Origin: Hyphomicrobiales bacterium
Lineage (GTDB): Bacteria; Pseudomonadota; Alphaproteobacteria; Rhizobiales; Aestuariivirgaceae
NCBI GenBank assembly: GCA_023266715.1
Contig: JAHFPK010000142.1
Span: 1-7,105 of the forward strand
Direction: 5' to 3'
Length of the DNA: 7,105 nt
The notes under the pieces: generated by a model
What the model saw: only the letters and a program-made list of their open reading frames with translations
The model's database searches: none
Told to the model about the DNA's origin: nothing
Part shown: positions 1 through 6,291 of the stretch, piece by piece
Layout of the letters: each line of letters opens with the position of its first letter
How positions within the stretch are numbered: the first letter of the stretch is position 1
Made by a program: the position numbers and the translations under genes

Positions 1-239
1 AAGAGGATTTGCGACTGCGCGGCGCAGGCGAAGTGCTGGGAACACAACAGGCGGGCCTTCCGCTCTTTCGCATCGCAGATCTCGTGGCCCATGGTGAATT
101 GCTGGCGGCGGCGCGTGACGATGCGGCCTTGATTTTGGAGAGTGATGCCGGATTGAAATCAGTGCGCGGCGAGGCGCTGCGCACCCTGCTCTATCTCTTT
201 GAGCGTGATGAAGCCGTCAAGTTGCTTTCCGCCGGCTAG
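1..239 (+). CDS. recG: ATP-dependent DNA helicase RecG, C-terminal end (partial, 5' end outside window)
   Basis: This is the last 79 or so codons of RecG, the helicase that remodels stalled replication forks and Holliday junctions in the cytoplasm. The reading frame is open from the window edge and ends at TAG 237-239. The first visible residues, EDLRLRGAGEVLGTQQAG, match the conserved motif near the end of RecG (family form roughly DLxLRGxGExLGTxQSG), which lies in the C-terminal helicase/TRG part. The remainder (LFRIADLVAHGELL, then a helical tail ending KLLSAG) fits the usual RecG end, where a helix of the form 'A..DA..ll..D' is followed by 'lL.LF.RDEAvk.l'. A TTG at position 9 could be read as a start but is an internal Leu codon. 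The gene ends tail to tail with the DUF502 gene and shares 23 bp with it. Mfd has similar helicase motifs but not this ending. Confidence 0.93.
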   Translation, partial: EDLRLRGAGEVLGTQQAGLPLFRIADLVAHGELLAAARDDAALILESDAGLKSVRGEALRTLLYLFERDEAVKLLSAG

Positions 240-957
240 GTTTCTTTGCTGGTGGCAGTTTGCGTGCCTGTTTCAGTTCGCTTTTCGGCGCCAGGGGTGC
301 ATCAGGAAATACCAGCCCCATGGAAATTATCAGCTTCAAGGCATCTTCGACAGTCGTGTCCAAGACTATGACATCATCGACATCGCAAAAGAAGACATAG
401 CCGCCGGTTGGATTTGGCGTCGTTGAAACATAGATGGCATACATGGTGCGGCCCTTCTCCAAGCCCACCATGGCGCCATCAATCTCGCGTGAAATAAAGG
501 CAAGTGACCACACGCCGTGGCGCGGCCATTCAACCAGACATACCTTTTGAAAGGACGTGCCATTCTGCAAAAACAGGGTCTCAAAAATCTGCTTGGAGCC
601 CTTGTATACGGAACGCACGATCGGGGTGCGCCTGAGGACATTGTCCCACATGCCAATCAGGGTGCGCCCCACCAAATTGGCCGCAAGAGCGCCAATGAAG
701 GTAATCGCAATGAGAGCAAAGATCAGACCGAAGCCCGGAACCCTGAAGGGCAAATAGGTGTCGGGATTATAATAGCTGGGAATATAGGGTTTCAGCCAGG
801 CGTCGAATATATTAACGAACCAGAGGGTGGCCCAAATCGTAATGGCGATCGGAGCGGTGATGGCAAGGCCGGTGAAAAAATAGGCCCTGAGTTTTCCAAA
901 AAAGGAAATACGCTGAGGCGCCGATACCTTCAATTCTTCGTCGTTAGAGCTTGCCAT
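217..957 (-). CDS. DUF502 family two-TM membrane protein
   Basis: The protein (246 aa) belongs to the DUF502 family of inner-membrane proteins, whose biochemical role is unknown. A short N-terminal cytoplasmic segment is followed by two hydrophobic helices at about residues 27-50 and 75-98, with a Tyr/Pro-rich loop between them. The soluble part shows the family signatures TPIVRSVYKGSKQ (about 111-123), VSTTPNPTGGY (about 177-187) and EDALKLIISMG (about 204-214). The last 20 residues are a Lys/Arg/Pro-rich tail. The start is taken at ATG 955-957 (protein MASSNDEE); the frame could be extended 13 codons to a TTG at 994-996, but neither start has a good Shine-Dalgarno sequence, and the ATG gives the usual N-terminus. 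It lies 137 bp downstream of the ExoR-like gene on the same strand, so it may be co-transcribed or have its own weak promoter. Its 3' end overlaps that of recG. Family assignment is firm; function is unknown. Confidence 0.92.
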   Translation of the reverse strand: MASSNDEELKVSAPQRISFFGKLRAYFFTGLAITAPIAITIWATLWFVNIFDAWLKPYIPSYYNPDTYLPFRVPGFGLIFALIAITFIGALAANLVGRTLIGMWDNVLRRTPIVRSVYKGSKQIFETLFLQNGTSFQKVCLVEWPRHGVWSLAFISREIDGAMVGLEKGRTMYAIYVSTTPNPTGGYVFFCDVDDVIVLDTTVEDALKLIISMGLVFPDAPLAPKSELKQARKLPPAKKPSRRKAT

Positions 958-1094
958 AGTGAACAGTAAATCGCATGAACAGACCGAGAATTGCAAGGGT
1001 TACGGGAGAATCAGCGAAATTGGCTTTGCGGCAGTTAATTTACCTCGGCGCCAGCCTCTATGCTGGAACCCGCCCAAGCAGGAGGGCATAAACC

Positions 1095-1979
1095 TCATTC
1101 TGAGAATGTGCTGCCGTCCGCCGGGTACTGCTCGGCCCAAACCCGCGCGCGGGCTTCCGCTTCCAGCCTTTCATCTTCATTGGCGGCTGAATTAAGCACG
1201 TTGTAGCGGTCAAAAATCGATGGAAATTCCGATGGCTTTGTCGATTGCTGGGCCAGGATATACCACATCAAGGCGCGGGTGCGGTCCTTCTGCACCAGCT
1301 TGCCATCCCAATACAAATCGCCGAGATAGGCTTCCGACAGGGCATGGCGTTTTCTGGCAGCGGCGATCAACCATTTCAATCCCTGCTGCGGGTTCTTTTT
1401 TACGCCTTGGCCCCTGATATTCATCAGGCCAAGTGAATACTGCGCGCCGGGATGGCCATAGGTCGAAGCAATTTTCAAGTAGCTGCTGGCAGCGAACTTG
1501 TAATTCGCCTTGATGCCCGCGCTGGCAATGCCGACGCGGTAATAATCGGCCACGCGCAATTGTGCATCCACCATGATGCGGAGACGGTTCTGATCAGGCT
1601 CATCGGGATCGTAGGTATCGGCCACACGCGAATAATAGGAAAATGCCGTGGCATCATCGCGGGGAACACCGCGGCCCTTGCGGTACATATGGCCGAGATA
1701 CCAATCGGCGACAATATTTCCATCCTCCGATGCCTTGCGGAAAAATTTGATTGCCCTGTCATAGTCTCCGGTGTTGTAGGCCTTCTTGGCCCGTTTCAAA
1801 TCATCAGTCCAAAACGGAATGATATCGAGTTTGGGAAGATTAATCGTCGGCATGGCCGGCAGATAAGAGAAGAAACCGGTTTCGTCTTCCTGGGCCTGGG
1901 CAGCAGGCGAAAGGCCAAACAGCGTCACCGCCAGAAGTGCAATCATTGCAGTTCTGGTGTGGCGTGAAAACAGCTTCAC
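1095..1979 (-). CDS. exoR: ExoR-like secreted Sel1-repeat protein
   Basis: A periplasmic Sel1/TPR-like solenoid protein (294 aa from the chosen start). Residues 1-29 form a clear Sec signal peptide: basic start MKLFSRHTR, hydrophobic core AMIALLAVTLFGL, and cleavage site AQA before QEDE. After a Pro/aromatic linker (about 30-60) come about four Sel1-type repeats, at roughly 67-102, 107-152, 162-194 and 198-246, with motifs such as YLGHMYRKGRGVPRD and YSLGLMNIRGQGVKKN. The block with ADYYRVGI, IASTYGHPGAQYSLG and LKWLIAAARKRHA resembles, as I recall it, Sinorhizobium ExoR. ExoR binds the periplasmic side of sensor kinase ExoS and restrains the ExoS-ChvI system, which controls exopolysaccharide and motility. 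That role here is inferred from similarity. The GTG at 1977-1979 lies 7 bp after the ilvD stop and gives the cleanest signal peptide. GTG codons at 2007-2009 (GGAGG about 10 nt upstream) or 2016-2018 are alternatives that overlap ilvD. It could instead be another secreted Sel1 protein. Confidence 0.82.
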   Translation of the reverse strand: MKLFSRHTRTAMIALLAVTLFGLSPAAQAQEDETGFFSYLPAMPTINLPKLDIIPFWTDDLKRAKKAYNTGDYDRAIKFFRKASEDGNIVADWYLGHMYRKGRGVPRDDATAFSYYSRVADTYDPDEPDQNRLRIMVDAQLRVADYYRVGIASAGIKANYKFAASSYLKIASTYGHPGAQYSLGLMNIRGQGVKKNPQQGLKWLIAAARKRHALSEAYLGDLYWDGKLVQKDRTRALMWYILAQQSTKPSEFPSIFDRYNVLNSAANEDERLEAEARARVWAEQYPADGSTFSE

Positions 1980-1986
1980 GAAGACG

Positions 1987-3711
1987 CTAAATGTCGGCGT
2001 AGCAGACACCTTCAGCACTTCCTCCGGGATGAGTTACGGCACCGGAAACAGCGGGGCCTACCTGTTGGGCATATTTCCAAAGCGCGCCAGAACCATAACC
2101 ATGGTCCTTGGGCTTCCAGCTTTTCTTGCGGGCGACAAATTCGGCATCACTCACATTGCAGGTCAAGGTGCCTCTAACGGCATCAAGTGTGATCAGGTCG
2201 CCGTCGCGCAGCAAGGCAATGGGTCCACCCAATTGCGCCTCCGGGCCCACATGGCCCACGCAGAAGCCGCGGGTGGCGCCCGAGAAGCGGCCATCGGTGA
2301 TGAGTGCCATTTTCTCGCCCATGCCTTGGCCATAAAGGGCAGCGGTGGTTGACAGCATTTCGCGCATGCCAGGGCCTCCACGCGGACCCTCGTAGCGAAT
2401 GACGAGCACTTCGCCTTCCTTGTATTTTTTGTGGGTGACCGCTTCAAAGCACAGTTCTTCGGAATCAAAGCAGCGGGCGGGACCGGTGAAGGTCAGGTTC
2501 TTCATGCCAGCAACTTTTACGATCGCACCTTCAGGGGCTAGATTGCCCTTGAGGCCCACGACGCCACCGGTTTTGGTGATGGGCTTGTTGGCGGGATAAA
2601 CCACGTCCTGGTCCGGGTTCCATTTTACACTTGCCATGTTCTCAGCAAGCGTGCGGCCCGTTACCGTCAGGCATTCGCCATGGAGGAAACCATGGTCAAG
2701 CAGGGTTTTCATGAGCAGAGGAATGCCGCCGGCCTCAAACATGTCTTTTGCAACATATTTGCCGCCCGGCTTCAGGTCTGCGATGTAGGGCGTGCGCTTG
2801 AAAATTTCAGCGACGTCAAACAGGTCAAACTTGATGCCGCATTCATGGGCAATCGCCGGCAGGTGAAGCGCTGCATTGGTGGAACCACCGGAGGCGGCCA
2901 CAACGGTTGCGGCATTCTCCAAAGCCTTCAAAGTGACGATGTCGCGCGGGCGAATATTGCGGGCGATGAGTTCCATCACCTTTTCGCCGGAGGCGAAGCA
3001 GAAGGTATCGCGGATCTCGTAAGGCGCCGGTGCGCCGCAGGAATAGGGCAAGGCAAGGCCGATGGCTTCCGCCACGGTTGCCATGGTATTGGCGGTGAAC
3101 TGCGCCCCACAGGACCCCGCTGACGGGCAAGCGACCTGTTCGAGGGTGTGAAGGTCAGCATCGGACATATCGCCCACGGAATGCTTGCCTACTGCTTCAA
3201 ACACATCCTGCACGGTGACGGGACGGCCCTTGAAGGTGCCGGGCAGAATTGAGCCGCCATAGATGAATATGGACGGCACATTGAGGCGCACCATGGCCAT
3301 CATCATGCCGGGCAGCGACTTGTCGCAGCCAGCGAGCCCAACGAGCGCATCATAGCAGTGGCCACGCATGGTGAGCTCAACCGAGTCGGCAATGCATTCA
3401 CGCGACACCAGCGAGGCCTTCATGCCCTGGTGACCCATGGCAATGCCATCGGTGACCGTGATAGTGCAGAATTCCCGTGGCGTGCCACTGGCAGCTGCCA
3501 CACCGCGCTTCACCGACTGGGCCTGGCGCATCAGGGAAATGTTGCAGGGTGCCGCTTCATTCCAGCAACTCGCCACGCCAACGAGGGGTTGGGCAATCTG
3601 CTGCTCATTCAGGCCCATGGCGTAGAGATAGGAGCGGTGCGGCGCACGTTGCGGCCCAACGGTAACATGGCGGCTCGGAAGCCTGGATTTGGAGATGACA
3701 GTCGCGTCCAT
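1987..3711 (-). CDS. ilvD: dihydroxy-acid dehydratase IlvD
   Basis: A full-length dihydroxy-acid dehydratase (574 aa, EC 4.2.1.9). It dehydrates 2,3-dihydroxy-isovalerate and 2,3-dihydroxy-3-methylvalerate to the 2-oxo acids that precede valine/leucine and isoleucine, in the cytoplasm. Three cysteines expected to hold the Fe-S cluster are visible: C49 (VASCWNEAAPC), C129 (GCDKSLPGMM) and C201 (CPSAGSCGAQ). K130, next to C129, is the lysine carbamylated in crystallised relatives, and S477 in DGRFSGATRG is the proposed catalytic base. ASGGSTNAALHLPAIA (273-288), EGPRGGPGMREM (441-452) and the ending VCYADI are also typical. These features and the length favour IlvD over 6-phosphogluconate dehydratase (Edd) or a sugar-acid dehydratase, though the superfamily is broad. 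The ATG at 3709-3711 has AGGA about 8 nt upstream (3719-3722). The gene is first in a minus-strand run, with the ExoR-like gene directly behind it. No leader peptide rich in Ile/Leu/Val was seen upstream. Confidence 0.97.
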   Translation of the reverse strand: MDATVISKSRLPSRHVTVGPQRAPHRSYLYAMGLNEQQIAQPLVGVASCWNEAAPCNISLMRQAQSVKRGVAAASGTPREFCTITVTDGIAMGHQGMKASLVSRECIADSVELTMRGHCYDALVGLAGCDKSLPGMMMAMVRLNVPSIFIYGGSILPGTFKGRPVTVQDVFEAVGKHSVGDMSDADLHTLEQVACPSAGSCGAQFTANTMATVAEAIGLALPYSCGAPAPYEIRDTFCFASGEKVMELIARNIRPRDIVTLKALENAATVVAASGGSTNAALHLPAIAHECGIKFDLFDVAEIFKRTPYIADLKPGGKYVAKDMFEAGGIPLLMKTLLDHGFLHGECLTVTGRTLAENMASVKWNPDQDVVYPANKPITKTGGVVGLKGNLAPEGAIVKVAGMKNLTFTGPARCFDSEELCFEAVTHKKYKEGEVLVIRYEGPRGGPGMREMLSTTAALYGQGMGEKMALITDGRFSGATRGFCVGHVGPEAQLGGPIALLRDGDLITLDAVRGTLTCNVSDAEFVARKKSWKPKDHGYGSGALWKYAQQVGPAVSGAVTHPGGSAEGVCYADI

Positions 3712-4075
3712 GATGGTGTCCTGTGTCAGCGTTTTTGCTCTGTTCTTGGTAACGTCGGCACAGCTTTCAGTCCTTCCTGCTCAAATAAACGGCGGTTTTA
3801 CTTCTCAATCACCAATTTCCCGGTAATCGAGAGCAACCCCGCCCAATTTTTCCCAGAAGCCCCTTAAGCTCTGATTCCACAGGTCTCAGTTCCTGTGATG
3901 AAATATGACGGTAAGGAGCAATTTGGGCAGATGAAAGGTTCATTGTGGCGCAAAATTGCGGCAGGTTAATAATTCAAAGGCCTGTGGTATTTCGGCAACA
4001 GGCGGGCCAGAACCCTTATTTCGCGCCTAATAACAGGTGTTTCCGATTGCACCCCGCCGTGGCAGATTGGCAACT
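3712..4075. promoter_or_regulatory. divergent intergenic control region with inverted repeats and a mini-ORF
   Basis: This 364-bp stretch must hold the promoters of ilvD (leftward) and of the DUF898-M48 pair (rightward). Four inverted repeats can be read directly: CACAGG/CCTGTG with an 8-nt gap (3878-3897); GCAATTT/AAATTGC (3918-3924 and 3953-3959), which encloses a tight ATGAA-AGG-TTCAT hairpin (3931-3943); and GCCTGT/ACAGGC with a 12-nt gap (3980-4003). A possible -10 element AATAAT lies at 3968-3973, with TTGTGG at 3943-3948 as a possible -35, but the 19-nt spacer makes this weak. None of the hairpins is followed by a T-run, so none is called a terminator. No known riboswitch class was recognised. 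The ilvD-proximal half (3712-3870) shows only the AGGA ribosome-binding site and no convincing promoter by eye. Confidence 0.45.
3931..3969 (+). CDS. possible 12-codon leader ORF upstream of the DUF898 gene
   Basis: An ATG at 3931 opens a 12-residue frame, MKGSLWRKIAAG, closed by tandem stops TAA TAA (3967-3972). AAGGAG at 3913-3918 could serve as a ribosome-binding site, though the 12-nt spacing is long. The frame lies within the GCAATTT/AAATTGC inverted repeat, its ATG is in the inner hairpin, and another inverted repeat (3980-4003) follows it. This arrangement recalls translated leaders that control downstream expression. However, a frame this short can arise by chance, and if transcription starts near 3980 the ORF would not be in the mRNA. 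Treat it as a candidate only. Confidence 0.2.
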   Translation: MKGSLWRKIAAG

Positions 4076-5212
4076 ATGGCAGATTCTCTCCAAAGTTCAG
4101 GCGAACCAATTCGCGTTGAATACGTACCCCGACCGGGACTGGGGCGACTCGCCTTCGTCAACTTCCTATTGAATCTTGTTACCCTCACAATCTACCGGTT
4201 TTGGGCCAAAACCAACGTGCGGCGGCATATTTGGAGCTGCGTGCATATCAATGGTCAGCCCTTGGAATATACCGGACGGGGGATTGAGATATTCAAGGGC
4301 GCACTGATTGTGTTTGGCCTGTTCGTGTTGCCATTTGCCCTAGTCATAGCGTTTATCAACATTGCACTCGGTCCGGAGCATCCTGCCCTTTTTGCGGTCT
4401 ATACCCTGTTGTACCTTGCTATTTTTGTGTTGTGGGGCGCCGCTCTTTATCGGGCGCGGCGCTATCAGCTTTCGCGCACTTTGTGGCGGGGTATCCGGGG
4501 AACGCTGGTGGGATCATCCATGATCTACAGTCTGACCTATTTCGGTTCAATCCTGGCTCGCGGCATGTCACTTGGCTGGACAACACCTGTGCTGAATACG
4601 GTTCTGCAGGAACAGATCATTGGCGACATGCGTTTTGGCGACCTTGCCTTCAAGTTCGGGGGACGCGCTGGCCTACTCTATCCGACCTATGCGCTGTGCT
4701 GGTTTCTGTCCCTCGTTGCCATTATCATTTTTATTTTTCTCTTTGGCGCTGAGGTAACTGCCCTTTTTGGACCGGAAGTGCAAAAAGTTTTCGATGAAAT
4801 TTTCAAACCTGACTCGCACCCTACATCTGAACAAATCTGGACGGCCAGCACTGTCGCTGCCGTTGTCGCCGTTTCCTTTATCGCAATGTTCCTTGTCGTT
4901 CCGATGTTGTGGGCCATTTACTCCGCCAAGGAGCTTGCAACTTTTGCCAACTACACCAAAGCGGGCAACGCTACGTTCAAATTGAATGCTACGGCCGGAA
5001 GCCTGATCTCGCTCGTCGTCGGCAACTTACTTATCCTCATTTTTACCCTTGGCATTGGCCGCCCCTTCATGCAGCAGCGGCTCATTCGCTATATGTGCGA
5101 GCGCATGGAAGTCATCGGCACGATTGATGTTGACCGGATAGCGCAATCGCAGGCGGCGCTGGACAGAACCGGAGAGGGATTGGCGGACGCCTTTGATCTT
5201 GGGGTCATCTAA
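4076..5212 (+). CDS. DUF898 (YjgN-type) multi-pass membrane protein
   Basis: An integral inner-membrane protein (378 aa) of the DUF898/YjgN family, whose function is not established. The family signature is at the N-terminus: FVNFLLNLVTLTIYRFWAKT followed by NVRRHIW and LEYTGRGIEIFKG (about residues 27-75). A second family segment is RARRYQLSRTLWRGIRG (126-142). Hydrophobic helices are seen at about 24-40, 74-97, 104-123, 145-162, 205-224, 257-281 and 306-328. The last helix region (GNLLILIFTLGIGRPFMQQR) echoes the first signature. There is no signal peptide. ATG 4076-4078 is chosen because it places the signature about 25 residues from the N-terminus; a GTG at 4037 would add 13 residues. Neither has a clear Shine-Dalgarno sequence. 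The stop codon overlaps the start of the M48 protease gene (TAATG at 5210-5214), so the two are probably translationally coupled and may work together at the membrane. Confidence 0.9.
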   Translation: MADSLQSSGEPIRVEYVPRPGLGRLAFVNFLLNLVTLTIYRFWAKTNVRRHIWSCVHINGQPLEYTGRGIEIFKGALIVFGLFVLPFALVIAFINIALGPEHPALFAVYTLLYLAIFVLWGAALYRARRYQLSRTLWRGIRGTLVGSSMIYSLTYFGSILARGMSLGWTTPVLNTVLQEQIIGDMRFGDLAFKFGGRAGLLYPTYALCWFLSLVAIIIFIFLFGAEVTALFGPEVQKVFDEIFKPDSHPTSEQIWTASTVAAVVAVSFIAMFLVVPMLWAIYSAKELATFANYTKAGNATFKLNATAGSLISLVVGNLLILIFTLGIGRPFMQQRLIRYMCERMEVIGTIDVDRIAQSQAALDRTGEGLADAFDLGVI

Positions 5213-6291
5213 TGGCAATCGAGGCCATTTATTTTGATGGCGAAACATCCAGGGATAACAAGGTTCTCATCAGCCTTGGGCCGCAAGGCCTTGAGATCAC
5301 AGGCGATACTGTTTCCGCTCAAACATGGAGTCTGCCGGGCCTCAGAGCAATCGATCCCCCTTACGCGAGCCAGCCTTTGAGACTTGCCCATCGCCGGCAG
5401 CCGGGGGCACGGCTGATCATTGGCGACCGCGGATTTACCGAACAGCTTTTGGCTCAGGCTCCGCATCTGAGGGGCGGGATTAATCCCAAGCGCGCCTTGC
5501 ATCTGTTTCTGTGGATCGGCAGTGGCCTTACGGTCTTGGCCGGGCTCATCTACCTCACGCTTAATTTTGCACCCCAGAAACTAGCCGCGTTTCTGCCTGA
5601 TGAGTGGAGCCGGCGCGTTGGCGAACAGATGGAAGCTTCACTCGTTGAGAAGGCCAGAACCTGCCAATCCACCGCAGGCAACAGGGCTTTGACTGCGTTG
5701 CTTGCAAACTTGGCAGAAGGCGATGCAGATATGCCGCCTCTACGGGTTCGCGTCTATGACATTCCCATCATGAACGCCTTCGCGCTTCCTGGCGGCCGTA
5801 TCGTTCTTACCCGGGGGCTTTTGGACAAAGCCGCGGCACCGGATGAAGTTGCAGGTGTTCTGGCCCACGAGATTGGCCATGTGGCGCACCATCATCCCGA
5901 GGCGCAATTGGTACGTATCGCTGGCGTGCAGATATTGCTCAGTGTTGCCACGGGAACGTCAGGGGGAACGAATGCCAGTTCGCTTGCAGGCCTTGCAGCC
6001 GTCCTGAAATCCAGTCGTGATGCGGAAAGCGAGGCTGATGGCTACGCGGTTGCGATGCTAAGCGCCGCGCGGATAGACCCTATGGGGCTAAAGCACTTCT
6101 TTGAAAAAATCCTGACTGAAGAAGGCAAACCTTCTGGCGGTGCCCTGTCGAGATTGGGAACTGTGTTTTCCACCCACCCGGTTACCACTGAGCGCATTGA
6201 CCTCATCAAGCCATTGCCTGAAGGAGCTCAGATCAAACCTCCAATCACCGACGCACAATGGAATGATCTGAAAAAGATTTGCGGGCCGTGA
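5212..6291 (+). CDS. membrane-anchored M48 family zinc metalloprotease
   Basis: A 359-residue M48 peptidase. Residues 1-90 form a soluble N-terminal domain starting IYFDGETSRDNKV, of the type found ahead of some bacterial M48 peptidases (I would place it in DUF7092). One transmembrane helix follows at about 97-118, then the protease domain. The zinc-binding motif HEIGH is at 219-223, with E220 as the catalytic base; E272 in AESEAD is the expected third zinc ligand, and the conserved THP lies at 321-323 (STHPVTTERI). NAFALPGGRIVLTRGLL (188-204) is the usual strand before the active site. These features resemble the Oma1/BepA-like branch rather than HtpX, which has more membrane helices. By analogy it may degrade misfolded envelope proteins; its substrate is unknown. 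The ATG overlaps the DUF898 stop by one base, with GGGG at 5201-5204 as a weak ribosome-binding site. The catalytic residues are intact, so it should be active. The 3' end overlaps the chorismate mutase gene by 47 bp. Confidence 0.93.
   Translation: MAIEAIYFDGETSRDNKVLISLGPQGLEITGDTVSAQTWSLPGLRAIDPPYASQPLRLAHRRQPGARLIIGDRGFTEQLLAQAPHLRGGINPKRALHLFLWIGSGLTVLAGLIYLTLNFAPQKLAAFLPDEWSRRVGEQMEASLVEKARTCQSTAGNRALTALLANLAEGDADMPPLRVRVYDIPIMNAFALPGGRIVLTRGLLDKAAAPDEVAGVLAHEIGHVAHHHPEAQLVRIAGVQILLSVATGTSGGTNASSLAGLAAVLKSSRDAESEADGYAVAMLSAARIDPMGLKHFFEKILTEEGKPSGGALSRLGTVFSTHPVTTERIDLIKPLPEGAQIKPPITDAQWNDLKKICGP

Noticed and set aside
517..969. 150-codon plus-strand open frame
   Set aside because: It lies opposite the DUF502 gene, its protein is low in hydrophobic order and unlike any family I know, whereas the minus-strand frame has clear family motifs.
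1051..1066. Hairpin CCAGC-N6-GCTGG after the ExoR-like gene as a terminator
   Set aside because: Only a 5-bp stem, and no T-run follows it on the minus-strand transcript, so it is not a convincing intrinsic terminator.
1452..1967. 171-codon plus-strand open frame rich in Ile/Ala/Gly
   Set aside because: It is antisense to the Sel1-repeat gene, whose repeats and signal peptide are clear. The apparent composition comes from the complement of that gene's codons.
2680..3123. 147-codon plus-strand open frame
   Set aside because: Wholly inside ilvD on the other strand; no motif and no ribosome-binding site.
1987..3711. 6-phosphogluconate dehydratase (Edd) instead of IlvD
   Set aside because: Length, three cluster cysteines in the GCDKSLPG and CPSAGSCG context, and the VCYADI ending favour dihydroxy-acid dehydratase.
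3725..3830. Attenuation leader for ilvD
   Set aside because: Short frames exist on the minus strand but none is rich in Ile, Leu or Val, and no terminator hairpin with T-run precedes the ilvD start.
3358..3867. 169-codon plus-strand open frame reaching into the intergenic region
   Set aside because: Two thirds of it is antisense to the ilvD start, the protein has no recognisable domain, and the ilvD frame is certain.
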